64,000 nucleotides of DNA. Origin: Proteus columbae. GTDB taxonomy: Bacteria > Pseudomonadota > Gammaproteobacteria > Enterobacterales > Enterobacteriaceae. The notes below the pieces were generated by a model. The model saw only the letters and a program-made list of their open reading frames with translations, ran no database searches and was not told where the DNA came from. Position 1 is the first letter of the stretch. The number at the start of each line of letters is the position of its first letter. This document shows positions 26,127-33,875 of the stretch, piece after piece. The stretch lies in the NCBI RefSeq assembly GCF_002777965.1, contig NZ_NGVR01000030.1, positions 107,749 to 171,748 on the forward strand, read 5' to 3'. The translations under genes and the position numbers were made by a program.

Positions 26127-26471
26127 ATGTTTATAAAAATAGAAAAAAATGAAGAAATAGCCCATGCATATGATGTTGATGAAAGACAGCGCTATACATT
26201 GTTAACTCATGATTTTTACATTAACTTAAATCATACAAATGTAGTGGAATTCATATTGAATGATGATAGTTGCTATCTCAATGGCGATATTATGGGGATG
26301 GGATTCAAGGAAACAATTGTATTTTTTATGAATGATGCACCTCACATTTTATTATTTAATAAAAACAGCATGGGAGAATATCATCGTATAAAGAGAGAAT
26401 TTGAAGAATATGTGAGTGACATAAAATCAACTAAAAAACAAAAGGAAGAAAGTGTTAATGAAGGTGTTTGA
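26127..26471 (+). CDS. Hypothetical phage protein after Q
   Basis: A 114-residue acidic protein starting MFIKIEKNEEIAHAYDVDER, preceded by AAGGAAGTATTTA. It has alternating strands and a C-terminal charged helix ending KKQKEESVNEGV. No domain is recognised. It is followed by the terminator at 26554 and may be transcribed either with Q or as the first part of the late region. Confidence 0.6.
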   Translation: MFIKIEKNEEIAHAYDVDERQRYTLLTHDFYINLNHTNVVEFILNDDSCYLNGDIMGMGFKETIVFFMNDAPHILLFNKNSMGEYHRIKREFEEYVSDIKSTKKQKEESVNEGV

Positions 26472-26553
26472 GTGATTGTATTTTGTCCACAATTGCCTTA
26501 CCATCTTTAAATAGTGGGCGATTTATTACTTACCACACTGAATTTTATCAAGA

Positions 26554-26575
26554 CCTCGCTTCGGCGGGGTTTTTT
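26554..26575 (+). terminator. Terminator downstream of the Q region
   Basis: CCTCGC - TTCG - GCGGGG followed by six T residues: a compact tetraloop hairpin, probably the late-region terminator that Q overrides. Confidence 0.85.
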
Positions 26576-26927
26576 GTTATCTATCACACTCTTCATTTTG
26601 GAGAGTTGTGTGATTAGGGACACCAGATGATGTTTTGGTCGACGGATATCTGGTGTCCCTAGCTATTGCTATCTATCAAGAAAGAATAACAAAGCACGTT
26701 CGTCATCTGTGCTTTTAGGGCGGGGTTAATTGTTTTTTCATCGGTCTGTCGCCAAACAAATGCCGAAGAAATTAACAATTAATCCCGTTTCGTTTTAATT
26801 CCCCTGAATTCGAGGGTGTTACCTTCATTGATGAGGGTAGCATAGTTTAAGTTATTGATATTGTTCCGATGTCGGAATTCCGATAACGCTATTTCACATG
26901 TTCGGTTATTTCGAACAACTCATTTTG

Positions 26928-26951
26928 AAGATCGCCTAGGCGGTCTTTTTT
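26928..26951 (+). terminator. Second terminator before the 78-residue gene
   Basis: AAGATCGCC - TA - GGCGGTCTT with a T-run at the end; it lies 26 bp before the next start codon. Confidence 0.75.
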
Positions 26952-26976
26952 ATTATCTAAAATAAGGAATAAATTT

Positions 26977-27213
26977 ATGTACGCACTTAAATTAATTACC
27001 GAACGTGAAAGTCGTAAAGTGGAAGAAGTCCACTGCTTAGGGGATATGTACCGCTTGGAGTTTTATCCTGAATCTGAAAATAAAGATATCGTAGCTAGAA
27101 TCGAATACACGAAAAAAGACTCTATTCCATCATTTGATATTAAACGTATAGATCACGCCTACATTACAACAGTAACAGGTGATACGGTTAGAGTTATCTC
27201 TAGAGGTAAATAA
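26977..27213 (+). CDS. Hypothetical 78-residue phage protein
   Basis: Starts MYALKLITERESRKVEEVHC after AAAATAAGGAATAAATTT. The product is a mix of short strands (EIYRL-like YRLEFYPESENKDIVARIEY, AYITTVTGDTVRVIS) and resembles a small beta-barrel; no family is recognised. It stands between a terminator on each side in the late leader region and so may have its own promoter. Confidence 0.6.
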   Translation: MYALKLITERESRKVEEVHCLGDMYRLEFYPESENKDIVARIEYTKKDSIPSFDIKRIDHAYITTVTGDTVRVISRGK

Positions 27214-27305
27214 GTTTATCAATAAATCGATTAGTATGTTTTTTTCGTATAAGAAAAGTTGTTATGGATAATGAAAATATCCAAGAAATTAAAGATAGTG
27301 ATGAA

Positions 27306-27329
27306 AAAGGCTACCAAGGTAGCCTTTAG
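27306..27329. terminator. Convergent terminator
   Basis: AAAGGCTACC - AA - GGTAGCCTTT, a perfect 10-bp stem between the rightward 78-residue gene and the leftward accessory gene. Confidence 0.85.
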
Positions 27330-27344
27330 TAGGAAGTTTTCTGT

Positions 27345-27623
27345 TTACGCACTCAATCTCATATTGTTCTCTGCCACAGAATCGTAACCAAGATTGTATG
27401 CCTCAAAAGCATCTTTATGACGCACTGTGCCTGCTTGACTGTCCGAAGTGTATGCTAGAACAGAGTCATTTTTTGCTTTTGGTGCTCCAATGAGAGCGTG
27501 ATGCCGACCTAATTCATATGCGCATCCAGCACATTTATGTCTTCCAGTCTGTCCTTGATTTTCAGACAGATAAGTAAATGAATAGTCGTATCGGTGAGCG
27601 TGTTTACAGATATTTTTGTTCAT
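27345..27623 (-). CDS. Reverse-strand accessory protein with internal duplication
   Basis: A 92-residue protein, opposite to all surrounding late genes. It contains two related units: YLSENQGQTGRHKCAGCAYELG (roughly 18-39) and YTSDSQAGTVRHKDAFEAYNLG (roughly 58-79). The first has CAGC, and an additional CKHAH lies at residues 6-10, a possible zinc site; the second has lost the cysteines. I know no named family. The start has AGGG nine bases upstream, inside a hairpin CCCTG/CAGGG. It looks like an independently expressed moron. Confidence 0.6.
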   Translation of the reverse strand: MNKNICKHAHRYDYSFTYLSENQGQTGRHKCAGCAYELGRHHALIGAPKAKNDSVLAYTSDSQAGTVRHKDAFEAYNLGYDSVAENNMRLSA

Positions 27624-27631
27624 AGTTTAAA

Positions 27632-27831
27632 ACCCTGTATGAATTTCAGGGCTTTACACTGATCACCGGGTAAACTAGACTGTGAAGGTGATCAAATGTA
27701 GCACCCTGCAGTTTTGTCATGCCTTTTTGTAGCTCGATACTACATAGAGGCGCTTCTATATCTAGTGCGTTCTCTTCCACAAGAACACAAGATATTCGGT
27801 CATTATAACTGACTGAGTAAAAAAAGATCAA
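27632..27831 (-). promoter_or_regulatory. Promoter and leader of the reverse accessory gene
   Basis: On the minus strand TTGATC (27826-27831) and TATAAT (27802-27807) are 18 bp apart, giving a leader of about 170 nt. Its end folds as CCCTG/CAGGG (27647-27651 / 27632-27636), which would cover the AGGG ribosome site of the gene. Confidence 0.55.
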
Positions 27832-27863
27832 TCAAATGATCAACTTATGAGCATTTCAAGAAA

Positions 27864-27887
27864 CCCTGCCATTTGGTGGGGTTTTTT
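27864..27887 (+). terminator. Terminator upstream of the lysis cassette
   Basis: CCCTGCC - ATTT - GGTGGGG with wobble pairs, then six T residues. It lies about 100 bp before the holin gene. Confidence 0.7.
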
Positions 27888-27990
27888 CGTATGTGCAGAC
27901 CACAGTATCAATCACTCACTAATCACTTCTCACAATAACTGTGTGCCTGTATTCCTTTAACTAAACTCGGACACTCCGTAGGGGGTGTAT

Positions 27991-28260
27991 ATGCGCATGG
28001 AAAAATTAACCAATGCTACCTACGGAACGGCTGGCTTAACTGCCTTTTTTGCAAGTCTCTCACTTTATGAATGGGGATTTGTAATAGGGATGGGATTCAG
28101 CATGCTCCTTGGATTAGCAACTTACTTTATGACACAGCGAGAACAACGAAAACGAACAGCGTTATTTGCTGAATTAGTTCATCGAAATTGTTCTAGTGAT
28201 CCGCAAGACATAGAAAAGATAGTTGGTGAAATGCTGACTAAAGCTAAAAAGGACATTTAA
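27991..28260 (+). CDS. S21-like class II holin with dual start
   Basis: A small inner-membrane protein (89 residues from 27991) with two helices, about 9-29 and 33-50, followed by a charged tail TQREQRKRTALFAEL. The start of the product, MRMEKLTNATYGTAG, resembles phage 21 holin S. Two ATG codons, at 27991 and 27997, are separated by one Arg codon, the form known from lambda S and S21 for making holin and antiholin; GTG 27985 is a less likely third. AGGGGGT lies five bases before the first ATG. It releases the SAR endolysin by depolarising the membrane. Confidence 0.88.
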   Translation: MRMEKLTNATYGTAGLTAFFASLSLYEWGFVIGMGFSMLLGLATYFMTQREQRKRTALFAELVHRNCSSDPQDIEKIVGEMLTKAKKDI

Positions 28261-28730
28261 TGAATCTAAAACAAAAGGTAGCTGCAGTTGCGAGTGCTGG
28301 TGCGGTAAGTATTGCGATAACAGTGATTGGTTACTTTGAAGGTGTTCGTTATGAACCTTATCGTGATGTTGCTGGAATTCTGACGGTTTGTTATGGGCAT
28401 ACAGGCAAAGACATTATTCAAGGTAAGACATACACACAGCAAGAATGTGACGAGTTACTTCAGAAAGACTTTATTAGAACGCAACAACAAGTTGATGTCC
28501 TGGTTAAAGTTCCATTGGATGATAAAACAAAAGCCTCCCTATATTCCTTTGCTTTCAATGTCGGTACCACAGCTTTTGCTCGTTCTACGTTGCTAAAGAA
28601 ATTAAATGCAGGTGATCAGTATGGTGCTTGTGAAGAAATGAAACGTTGGGTTTATGCTGGTGGAAAAGTATGGCGAGGGCTAGTTAGTCGTAGAGATGCG
28701 GAGTCAGCACTATGTCATGGAAACCTTTAA
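28260..28730 (+). CDS. SAR endolysin, GH24 lysozyme (R21-like)
   Basis: The 156-residue muramidase has a weakly hydrophobic N-terminal helix (KVAAVASAGAVSIAITVIG) that acts as a signal-arrest-release segment. The catalytic triad E27-D36-T42 follows the R21 spacing in YFEGVRYEPYRDVAGILTVCYGHTG. It is secreted in an inactive, membrane-tethered form and becomes active after the holin collapses the membrane potential. Start overlaps the holin stop (TAATG), and the family length of about 165 is met. Confidence 0.93.
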   Translation: MNLKQKVAAVASAGAVSIAITVIGYFEGVRYEPYRDVAGILTVCYGHTGKDIIQGKTYTQQECDELLQKDFIRTQQQVDVLVKVPLDDKTKASLYSFAFNVGTTAFARSTLLKKLNAGDQYGACEEMKRWVYAGGKVWRGLVSRRDAESALCHGNL

Positions 28731-28870
28731 TTATCGTTATCAGCTTTATCCTCGTATTACTTATCACAGTCGCTGGTGACATTTATATCTCAATTGATAA
28801 TTCATGTGTTAACGACAAAGCAAGCTTAGAAAAGCGCTGTCAGATAGCTCTCTCACATCATCGGTACTAA
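28712..28870 (+). CDS. Small single-helix membrane protein in the lysis cassette
   Basis: ATG 28712 lies inside the endolysin end and the frame stops two bases before Rz. The 52-residue product begins MSWKPLIIVISFILVLLITVAG, a clear membrane helix, followed by a short periplasmic part with two cysteines (NSCVND, EKRCQIA). The overlap on both sides suggests translation as part of the lysis operon. The function is unknown; the two cysteines could form a disulfide. Confidence 0.65.
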   Translation: MSWKPLIIVISFILVLLITVAGDIYISIDNSCVNDKASLEKRCQIALSHHRY

Positions 28871-28872
28871 TT

Positions 28873-29334
28873 ATGAAGCATTGGAAACTTTACATTGTCA
28901 TTGTGATAGTGGGTATTGTTGCTGGTGGTTGCGTGCTGATTAATGCACAAGCGAAAAGGATTAACGCACTGACAGAAAACAACAAAGAACTTACTGCCAC
29001 ACTCGAAGAGCAAAAGGCTATCAATATTGATTATCAAGTACGTATAGAGCGACTAAATCAACTTGATACAAGACACACACAGGAGCTTGTTAATGCAAAG
29101 AATGAAATTAGTCGCTTGCGTGATATTAGCGAGCATAATCCTGAGCGGGTGTACATCAAAGCCGAGTGCTCAAAGAGCAACAGTAATCCCACCACCAGCA
29201 TGGATGATGCAACCACCGCCCGACCTACTGACACCGCTATCCGAAATTATTGGCTACTCAGAGAGCGAATTGCAGAGTCAGAGCAAGTGATATTGGGATT
29301 ACAGGATTACATTAGAACGGAGTGTGTGAACTAA
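28873..29334 (+). CDS. Rz: Rz inner-membrane spanin
   Basis: A 153-residue type II membrane protein: one N-terminal helix (LYIVIVIVGIVAGGCVLI) and a long periplasmic coiled coil (INALTENNKELTATLEEQKAINIDYQVRIERLNQLD). With Rz1 it forms the spanin complex that fuses inner and outer membranes at the last step of lysis. Position after the endolysin and the embedded lipoprotein gene in another frame are diagnostic. It starts 2 bp after the 52-residue gene. Confidence 0.92.
   Translation: MKHWKLYIVIVIVGIVAGGCVLINAQAKRINALTENNKELTATLEEQKAINIDYQVRIERLNQLDTRHTQELVNAKNEISRLRDISEHNPERVYIKAECSKSNSNPTTSMDDATTARPTDTAIRNYWLLRERIAESEQVILGLQDYIRTECVN
29093..29290 (+). CDS. Rz1: Rz1 outer-membrane spanin lipoprotein
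   Basis: Fully nested in Rz in another frame. The 65-residue product has a lipoprotein signal (MKLVACVILASIILSGC) with lipobox LSGC, and a mature part rich in proline (VIPPPAWMMQPPPDLL), as in lambda Rz1. ATG 29093 has AGGAG seven bases upstream; an ATG three codons later is also possible. The mature protein sits in the outer membrane and pairs with Rz. Confidence 0.9.
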   Translation: MQRMKLVACVILASIILSGCTSKPSAQRATVIPPPAWMMQPPPDLLTPLSEIIGYSESELQSQSK

Positions 29335-29898
29335 AAAAAGCCCTACGTAGGGTACGAGGGCAAACTAACAAGATATCAATTAAAGTATAGCGATGTTTAC
29401 TTAGTATAGCTTAAGTAGGTATATATACTAGATTGATAATTCTGATTAACCTATCTCTTACCTAAATAAAAAAAGCAAGATAAAAATAACTCTGTGAGTT
29501 TGGGCTCCCACAGGGCTTTCACTAGCATTTGTGAAAACAATAGATTACCAATATCCAGTAAGCCAATCTGTTAATAATCAACGTAAGTTTTTAGAAAACA
29601 ATCGCCTCGTAATGGCGGGAGTTTTTAATGCGTCGCATTGTCGCCGTTTCCTATGTTAGCCATGACCTGTTTTATTCTCGGCAGATAGCGCATAGTGAGA
29701 GTCAAAAACAATGAATACCACCACTTTTTTATTTTACGGTCATTATCAGCAACGTCAGCTGTAGGTAGAAGAAACGGCGTGACTATGGAGAGACATAATA
29801 TATTAATTCTACAAACGTCATTCATTGAGTGATGTTGATAGAGTTTATAGAGATAGCCATCAGTTAATCGCTGGTGGCTTTTTTATTGGAGATAATAA
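29335..29898. other. Intergenic region after the lysis cassette
   Basis: About 560 bp without a clear gene. It starts with palindromic CCCTACGTAGGG, has CGCC/GGCG before a T-run (29603-29625), and a 9-bp inverted repeat CGCCGTTTC / GAAACGGCG (29642-29650 / 29771-29779). Two tiny frames overlap by ATGA: 29628-29714 (28 residues, MRRIVAVSYVSHDLFYSRQI start, GGGAG upstream) and 29711-29764 (17 residues). Whether they are translated is unknown. Confidence 0.45.
29856..29884 (+). terminator. Terminator before the 168-residue gene
   Basis: GCCATCAG - TTAATCG - CTGGTGGC followed by seven T residues, 14 bp before the next start. Confidence 0.75.
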
Positions 29899-30405
29899 AT
29901 GAATATAACGATTAACGATAATGGTTCTGTCAGCGTGGTAACAGCTTCATACAGTGCTTCTTATTGTGCGAATGGTTATTTAAAACTTTCAATAGGTGGT
30001 AAGGCCCCTAAAAAGATAACCATTAATCATCCTAGAAAAGAGATAGGTGAATTGATCTATAAAGTCTCAGTCGATACAACAGATTTAGATAAGTTAGAAG
30101 AGCAACTCACTCGCATTAAGCAACTGATGCAAGATGTAGGGGTGAAGCCTAAATCAATCCCATCGTTCTTCTTTCAGTCTTCTGGTGAATTTTTTATTAA
30201 AGATGCCTTTATTAATTCGGCTGAGTTCAAAGGTGTGCTTGTCAATAATAAGTCAGAGCAGGATACCAAGGCTCAGCTGGACGATGATGCTATAAGCCAA
30301 ATAAAGCAGAACACCATCGCTATTGCTGAACTTGGCAGAGTTATGCAAACCAACCATCAAGCATGGGCTGATGCTGTCAACAGAACGTGGTGCAGTCAGA
30401 AGTAA
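29899..30405 (+). CDS. Hypothetical phage protein with DUF1983-like flavour
   Basis: A 168-residue protein beginning MNITINDNGSVSVVTASYSA. The centre contains PSFFFQSSGEFFIKDAFINSAEFKGV, which resembles the phrase found in the end domains of lambda-type tail-tip J proteins, and a following heptad-rich segment (DDDAISQIKQNTIAIAEL). Its place between lysis and terminase genes is not usual for a tail protein. I would call it an accessory gene of unknown role. It has TTGGAGATAATAA upstream. Confidence 0.55.
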   Translation: MNITINDNGSVSVVTASYSASYCANGYLKLSIGGKAPKKITINHPRKEIGELIYKVSVDTTDLDKLEEQLTRIKQLMQDVGVKPKSIPSFFFQSSGEFFIKDAFINSAEFKGVLVNNKSEQDTKAQLDDDAISQIKQNTIAIAELGRVMQTNHQAWADAVNRTWCSQK

Positions 30406-30415
30406 AGGGGATAAC

Positions 30416-30637
30416 ATGCCAATGCCTAAATATAGAAACACAGAGACTGGTTTGACTGGGCGCTTTAGAGTTAGACGACAGGCTTTTTCTGGGTTATCGA
30501 TATTGCAAGTTGAGGTTAGTGTGAAGCGTTCACGATATCCTCTAGATAGTTCAAATGATGATATCAAAACCATGACTGATTGGCGGGATGCAACTTATGA
30601 AGAGGCTATACGAATACAGATAGATTACGGTGGTTAA
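30416..30637 (+). CDS. Hypothetical 73-residue phage protein
   Basis: Starts MPMPKYRNTETGLTGRFRVR after AAAGGGGATAAC, and contains the basic phrase RVRRQAFSGLSILQVEVSVKRSRYP and an acidic end (WRDATYEEAIRIQIDYGG). No family is recognised. Its position 10 bp after the previous gene and close to the next suggests a small operon upstream of cos. Confidence 0.6.
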   Translation: MPMPKYRNTETGLTGRFRVRRQAFSGLSILQVEVSVKRSRYPLDSSNDDIKTMTDWRDATYEEAIRIQIDYGG

Positions 30638-30656
30638 CAATCAAAAGGAAATAACT

Positions 30657-30797
30657 ATGGCTAGTCAAGGCTTTAAGAACCCCAATCAATTCAGAAAACA
30701 ATTAGATGAACAATTGCAGGATAAAAGTCTAAACCCTAATGGGTATCAGCCCAAGCATGAGATTAAGAATCCCACTCCGCCACCAAAGAAACCTTAA
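30657..30797 (+). CDS. Small proline-rich phage protein (46 residues)
   Basis: The start ATG 30657 has AAAAGGAAATAACT in front. The product begins MASQGFKNPNQFRKQLDEQL and ends with the proline stretch NPTPPPKKP. It is hydrophilic with no recognised domain. It is the last gene before the cos site. Confidence 0.5.
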   Translation: MASQGFKNPNQFRKQLDEQLQDKSLNPNGYQPKHEIKNPTPPPKKP

Positions 30798-30857
30798 TCA
30801 TAATAAATTGATTTTGTTATACATAATTCAAAAGGTACTCCCGGTGGGGTACCCTCT

Positions 30858-30885
30858 CCACGGGGCGGCGCGCACGCGGGAAACG
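30858..30885 (+). other. Probable cos site (lambda-like cosN)
   Basis: CCACGGGGCGGCGCGCACGC followed by GGGAAACGG is a GC-rich island in AT-rich DNA. It matches the lambda cohesive-end region ACG|GGGCGGCG...CGCGGG in sequence and in place, about 190 bp before the terminase small subunit. The nick is expected after ACG at 30862 by analogy. Confidence 0.75.
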
Positions 30886-31057
30886 GCTAGTTTTCTGATT
30901 TTCATGGTGTCAGCAACAGGTCTCATAATTGATTGATATATATAGATATAAACAGTATTGAGGTGACAATATTATTTAATTGTTGTCACCTCAATGCTAT
31001 TTATCATATTGATTTTTATTAAAAAACAAGGAAATCACCTGACCAAGTGAGGTGTCG

Positions 31058-31558
31058 ATGTCTAATGTCAGCAATCTGGGAGACGCCTATAACTGGAGTG
31101 TTGCAAAGATTGCTGAGGCATTCGGGCTAAACCGAGGCACAGTTAAAAAGAGATTATTAGAAGCTAATGTTCCCATTGCTAATACAGTCAGAGGAAACCC
31201 TGTTTATGCATTGCGAGATGTTGGGCCAATAATTTTTGCAGATGACAGTAAAGGTAGGGAAGGGATTCAAGATCCTGACCTTATGTTTCCTAAAGATAGA
31301 AAAGATTGGTATCAGTCTGAAAATGAAAGAATTAAATTTGAAACTACATTAAAACAACTTATTCCAGCATCAGAAGTTCATCGAGAAATGGCGGTTATTG
31401 TCAAGGCGATTGCTCAGGTTCTGGAAACGTGGCCAGACAGGTTAGAGCGAGATCACGGATGGAATGCAGAACAATTAGTGCAGGTTCAAATTGTTATTGA
31501 TGAAATGAGAGAGCTGCTATCAAGTGAAGTGAATAATGCAGAAGCGATGGAGGAATAA
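31058..31558 (+). CDS. Terminase small subunit (Nu1 / DUF1441 type)
   Basis: The 166-residue protein has an N-terminal helix-turn-helix (YNWSVAKIAEAFGLNRGTVKKRLLEANVP) for binding cosB, a middle linker, and a C-terminal part that contacts the large subunit. The opening phrase is characteristic of DUF1441 terminase small subunits. ATG 31058 follows GTGAGGTGTCG; a GTG at 31052 is possible but less likely. It directly follows the cos site and overlaps terL by one base (TAATG). Confidence 0.88.
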   Translation: MSNVSNLGDAYNWSVAKIAEAFGLNRGTVKKRLLEANVPIANTVRGNPVYALRDVGPIIFADDSKGREGIQDPDLMFPKDRKDWYQSENERIKFETTLKQLIPASEVHREMAVIVKAIAQVLETWPDRLERDHGWNAEQLVQVQIVIDEMRELLSSEVNNAEAMEE

Positions 31559-33663
31559 TGACAGTAAGATTTGCTTCCGCTTCATCCATTCGGCGTGATG
31601 TATCCACACTATTAAAGCCACCCAATAGATTACCTGTTGCCGAAGCTGTTAAGAAATATATGCGTGTTCCTCTTGATGGCGGTAGTTCATTACCTTGGGA
31701 TGACACATTAACACCATACATTATTGAGCCTATGAATTGTTTAACATCAAGGCGATATGATGCTGTTATTTTTGTGGGGCCAGCTCGAACAGGTAAATCC
31801 TTAGCGTTAATTGATGGATGGATTGTTTACACCATTGTCTGTGATCCTGCTGATTTTTTATTAATTCAAATGACAGAGGATAAAGCCAGAGAGCACTCTA
31901 AAAAACGATTGGATAGAACATTTAGAGTTAGTAAAGAGGTATCAAAGCGGTTAAGTCCTCGCACCAATGATAATAACGTTCACGATAAAACATTCAGAGC
32001 GGGGAATTATCTAAAAATAGGATGGCCAACTGTCAATATTATGTCGTCATCAGATTATCGCTTTGTTGCTTTAACGGATTATGACCGCTTTCCTGAGAAC
32101 ATTGACGGTGAAGGTGATGCATTTTCGCTAGCATCAAAACGGACAACCACTTTTATGTCGGCTGGCATGACGCTGGTGGAGAGCTCTCCTGGTCGTGAAA
32201 TAACAAATACAAAGTGGAGCCGGACATTGCCTCATGAGGCACCACCCACAACAGGAATTTTATCACTCTATAACCGAGGTGATCGCCGTCGTTGGTATTG
32301 GCCTTGCCCACATTGTGGTGAATATTTTCAACCTATAAAAGATAACATGGTTGGATTTTCATTAACGGACGATCCCTTTGAAGCAGGTAAAAACGCCTAT
32401 CTTCAATGCCCTCACTGTTTATCAAAGATAGAACATGACCAAAAAAGAACATTAAACAATAAAGGCGTATGGCTGATAGAGGGGCAATTAATTGATAAAA
32501 CAGGGAAAATAACGGGTAACCCTCGCTACTCAAGATTTGCCTCATTTTGGATGGAAGGGCCAGCTGCCGCTTATCAAACATGGGCTCAATTAGTGAATAA
32601 GTTTGTAGGTGCAGAGCAAGAATACGAATTAACGGGCAGTGAAGAAACATTAAAGTCAGTAACTAATACAGACTGGGGGTTGCCTTATCTGCCGAAAGTT
32701 GCACAAGAACAGCGTCAGAGTGATGAACTGATTAATCGCGTAGAAAACTGGGAAGAGTCAGTCGTACCAGAAGGCGTGCGGTTCTTGGTTGCCACGGTTG
32801 ACGTGCAAGGCGGTAAAAAACGACGCTTTGTGGTTCAGGTGGTCGGTTACGGTGAAAAAGGCGAACGCTGGGTGATTGACCGATTTGAAATAACCCAATC
32901 CCTACGTTATGACAACAACGGTGAATGCCGTCGAATTGATCCAGGCTCTTATCCTGAAGATTGGCAAATATTAATCACCGATGTATTAGAGAAAACCTAT
33001 CCATTGCAACATTATCCTCACCATGAAATGGAAATCATGATGTTAGGCGTGGACTCTGGTGGTGAAGATGGTGTTACCGATAATGCCTATAAATTTTGGC
33101 GTCGCTGTCGAAAAGAGGGATTACACCGTAAAGTCTATCTCTTTAAGGGCGATGGGCATAAACGCAGTAAGTTAATTACTAAATCATTCCCTGATAACAC
33201 CCGTCGTTCTGAGCGCCGAGCCCAAGCGAAAGGGGATGTGCCTCTTTATTTACTGCAAACTGACCAACTTAAAGACAGGATCAGTTCTGCGTTATCGCGC
33301 GATACCGTAGGGCCTAACTATATCCATTTCCCTGATTGGCTGGATGAATCGTTCTATGACGAGTTGACGTATGAAGAGCGTGATGAAAAAGGGCATTGGG
33401 AAAAGCCGGGGCGAGGCGCTAATGAGGCATTTGACCTGATGGTTTACGCCCATGCCTTGGTGATATTAAAGGGGTACGAGAATATTAATTGGGAAAAACC
33501 GCCTAAATGGGCGAGATTGCCTGATGTAATGCTTTCCTCATCCCCGCCAATTGCCGATATCGCCACAGAGCCTGAAATAAAACCCTCCCCCGAAACCCCA
33601 AAACAGGAAACGCCTGCGGTATCTGCATGGGCACCAGTATCAAACAGTGGAGGCTGGATATGA
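31558..33663 (+). CDS. terL: Terminase large subunit (lambda gpA type)
   Basis: The 701-residue DNA-packaging motor and cos endonuclease. The ATPase Walker A is GPARTGKS with K80. A zinc-ribbon-like CPHCGEYF ... CPHCLSK lies near 260-290, and the nuclease region has DVQGGKKRR near 415-423 and the later VDSGG and EAFDLMVYA motifs. This is the lambda A / GpA family, one gene typical of cos phages. It ends at an ATGA overlap with the gpW-like gene. Confidence 0.93.
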   Translation: MTVRFASASSIRRDVSTLLKPPNRLPVAEAVKKYMRVPLDGGSSLPWDDTLTPYIIEPMNCLTSRRYDAVIFVGPARTGKSLALIDGWIVYTIVCDPADFLLIQMTEDKAREHSKKRLDRTFRVSKEVSKRLSPRTNDNNVHDKTFRAGNYLKIGWPTVNIMSSSDYRFVALTDYDRFPENIDGEGDAFSLASKRTTTFMSAGMTLVESSPGREITNTKWSRTLPHEAPPTTGILSLYNRGDRRRWYWPCPHCGEYFQPIKDNMVGFSLTDDPFEAGKNAYLQCPHCLSKIEHDQKRTLNNKGVWLIEGQLIDKTGKITGNPRYSRFASFWMEGPAAAYQTWAQLVNKFVGAEQEYELTGSEETLKSVTNTDWGLPYLPKVAQEQRQSDELINRVENWEESVVPEGVRFLVATVDVQGGKKRRFVVQVVGYGEKGERWVIDRFEITQSLRYDNNGECRRIDPGSYPEDWQILITDVLEKTYPLQHYPHHEMEIMMLGVDSGGEDGVTDNAYKFWRRCRKEGLHRKVYLFKGDGHKRSKLITKSFPDNTRRSERRAQAKGDVPLYLLQTDQLKDRISSALSRDTVGPNYIHFPDWLDESFYDELTYEERDEKGHWEKPGRGANEAFDLMVYAHALVILKGYENINWEKPPKWARLPDVMLSSSPPIADIATEPEIKPSPETPKQETPAVSAWAPVSNSGGWI

Positions 33664-33875
33664 CGAAAGAAGAAATTGAACACATGATTGAGCAATACCG
33701 TTTAGCGGAAGAGGCGGTATTAAAAGGCAAATCCATCACCTTTAATGGGCAAGCCATGACAATGGAAAATCTCAACGAGGTCATAAAAGGTCGTGAGCGT
33801 TGGGAATCTCGTTTATCGGCGTTGATATCACGAAAACGAGGTAATCCAATGTATAAATTAGCGAGGTTTAGATGA
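33660..33875 (+). CDS. gpW-like head-tail joining protein
   Basis: The 71-residue protein matches lambda gpW in size and location (between A and B) and in the pattern MTKEEIEHMIEQYRLAEEAVLKGKSITFNGQ...MTMENLNEVIKGRERWESRL. gpW sits at the head portal and is needed for tail joining. Starts overlap the terL stop (ATGA), and the end overlaps the portal gene start. Confidence 0.88.
   Translation: MTKEEIEHMIEQYRLAEEAVLKGKSITFNGQAMTMENLNEVIKGRERWESRLSALISRKRGNPMYKLARFR

Larger units (their letters stand above)
26472..26976 (+). other. Late-promoter region rich in hairpins, no gene
   Basis: This 505-bp stretch between Q and the lysis region holds no good reading frame. It contains a terminator (26554-26575), a perfect 14-bp inverted repeat (26615-26628 / 26648-26661), an imperfect long hairpin (about 26722-26787 with arms GGGTTAATTGTT and AACAATTAATCCC), GTTCG/CGAAC at 26900-26915, and a second terminator (26928-26951). 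The Q-dependent late promoter and its antiterminated leader are expected here. Confidence 0.55.

Noticed and set aside
27646..27831. 61-codon minus-strand frame with a TTG start
   Set aside because: No ribosome site, and a promoter candidate for the downstream gene lies within its first codons; more likely part of a leader.
29625..29825. 66-codon minus-strand frame after the lysis genes
   Set aside because: No ribosome site; the hydrophobic look comes from the complement of short plus-strand repeats.
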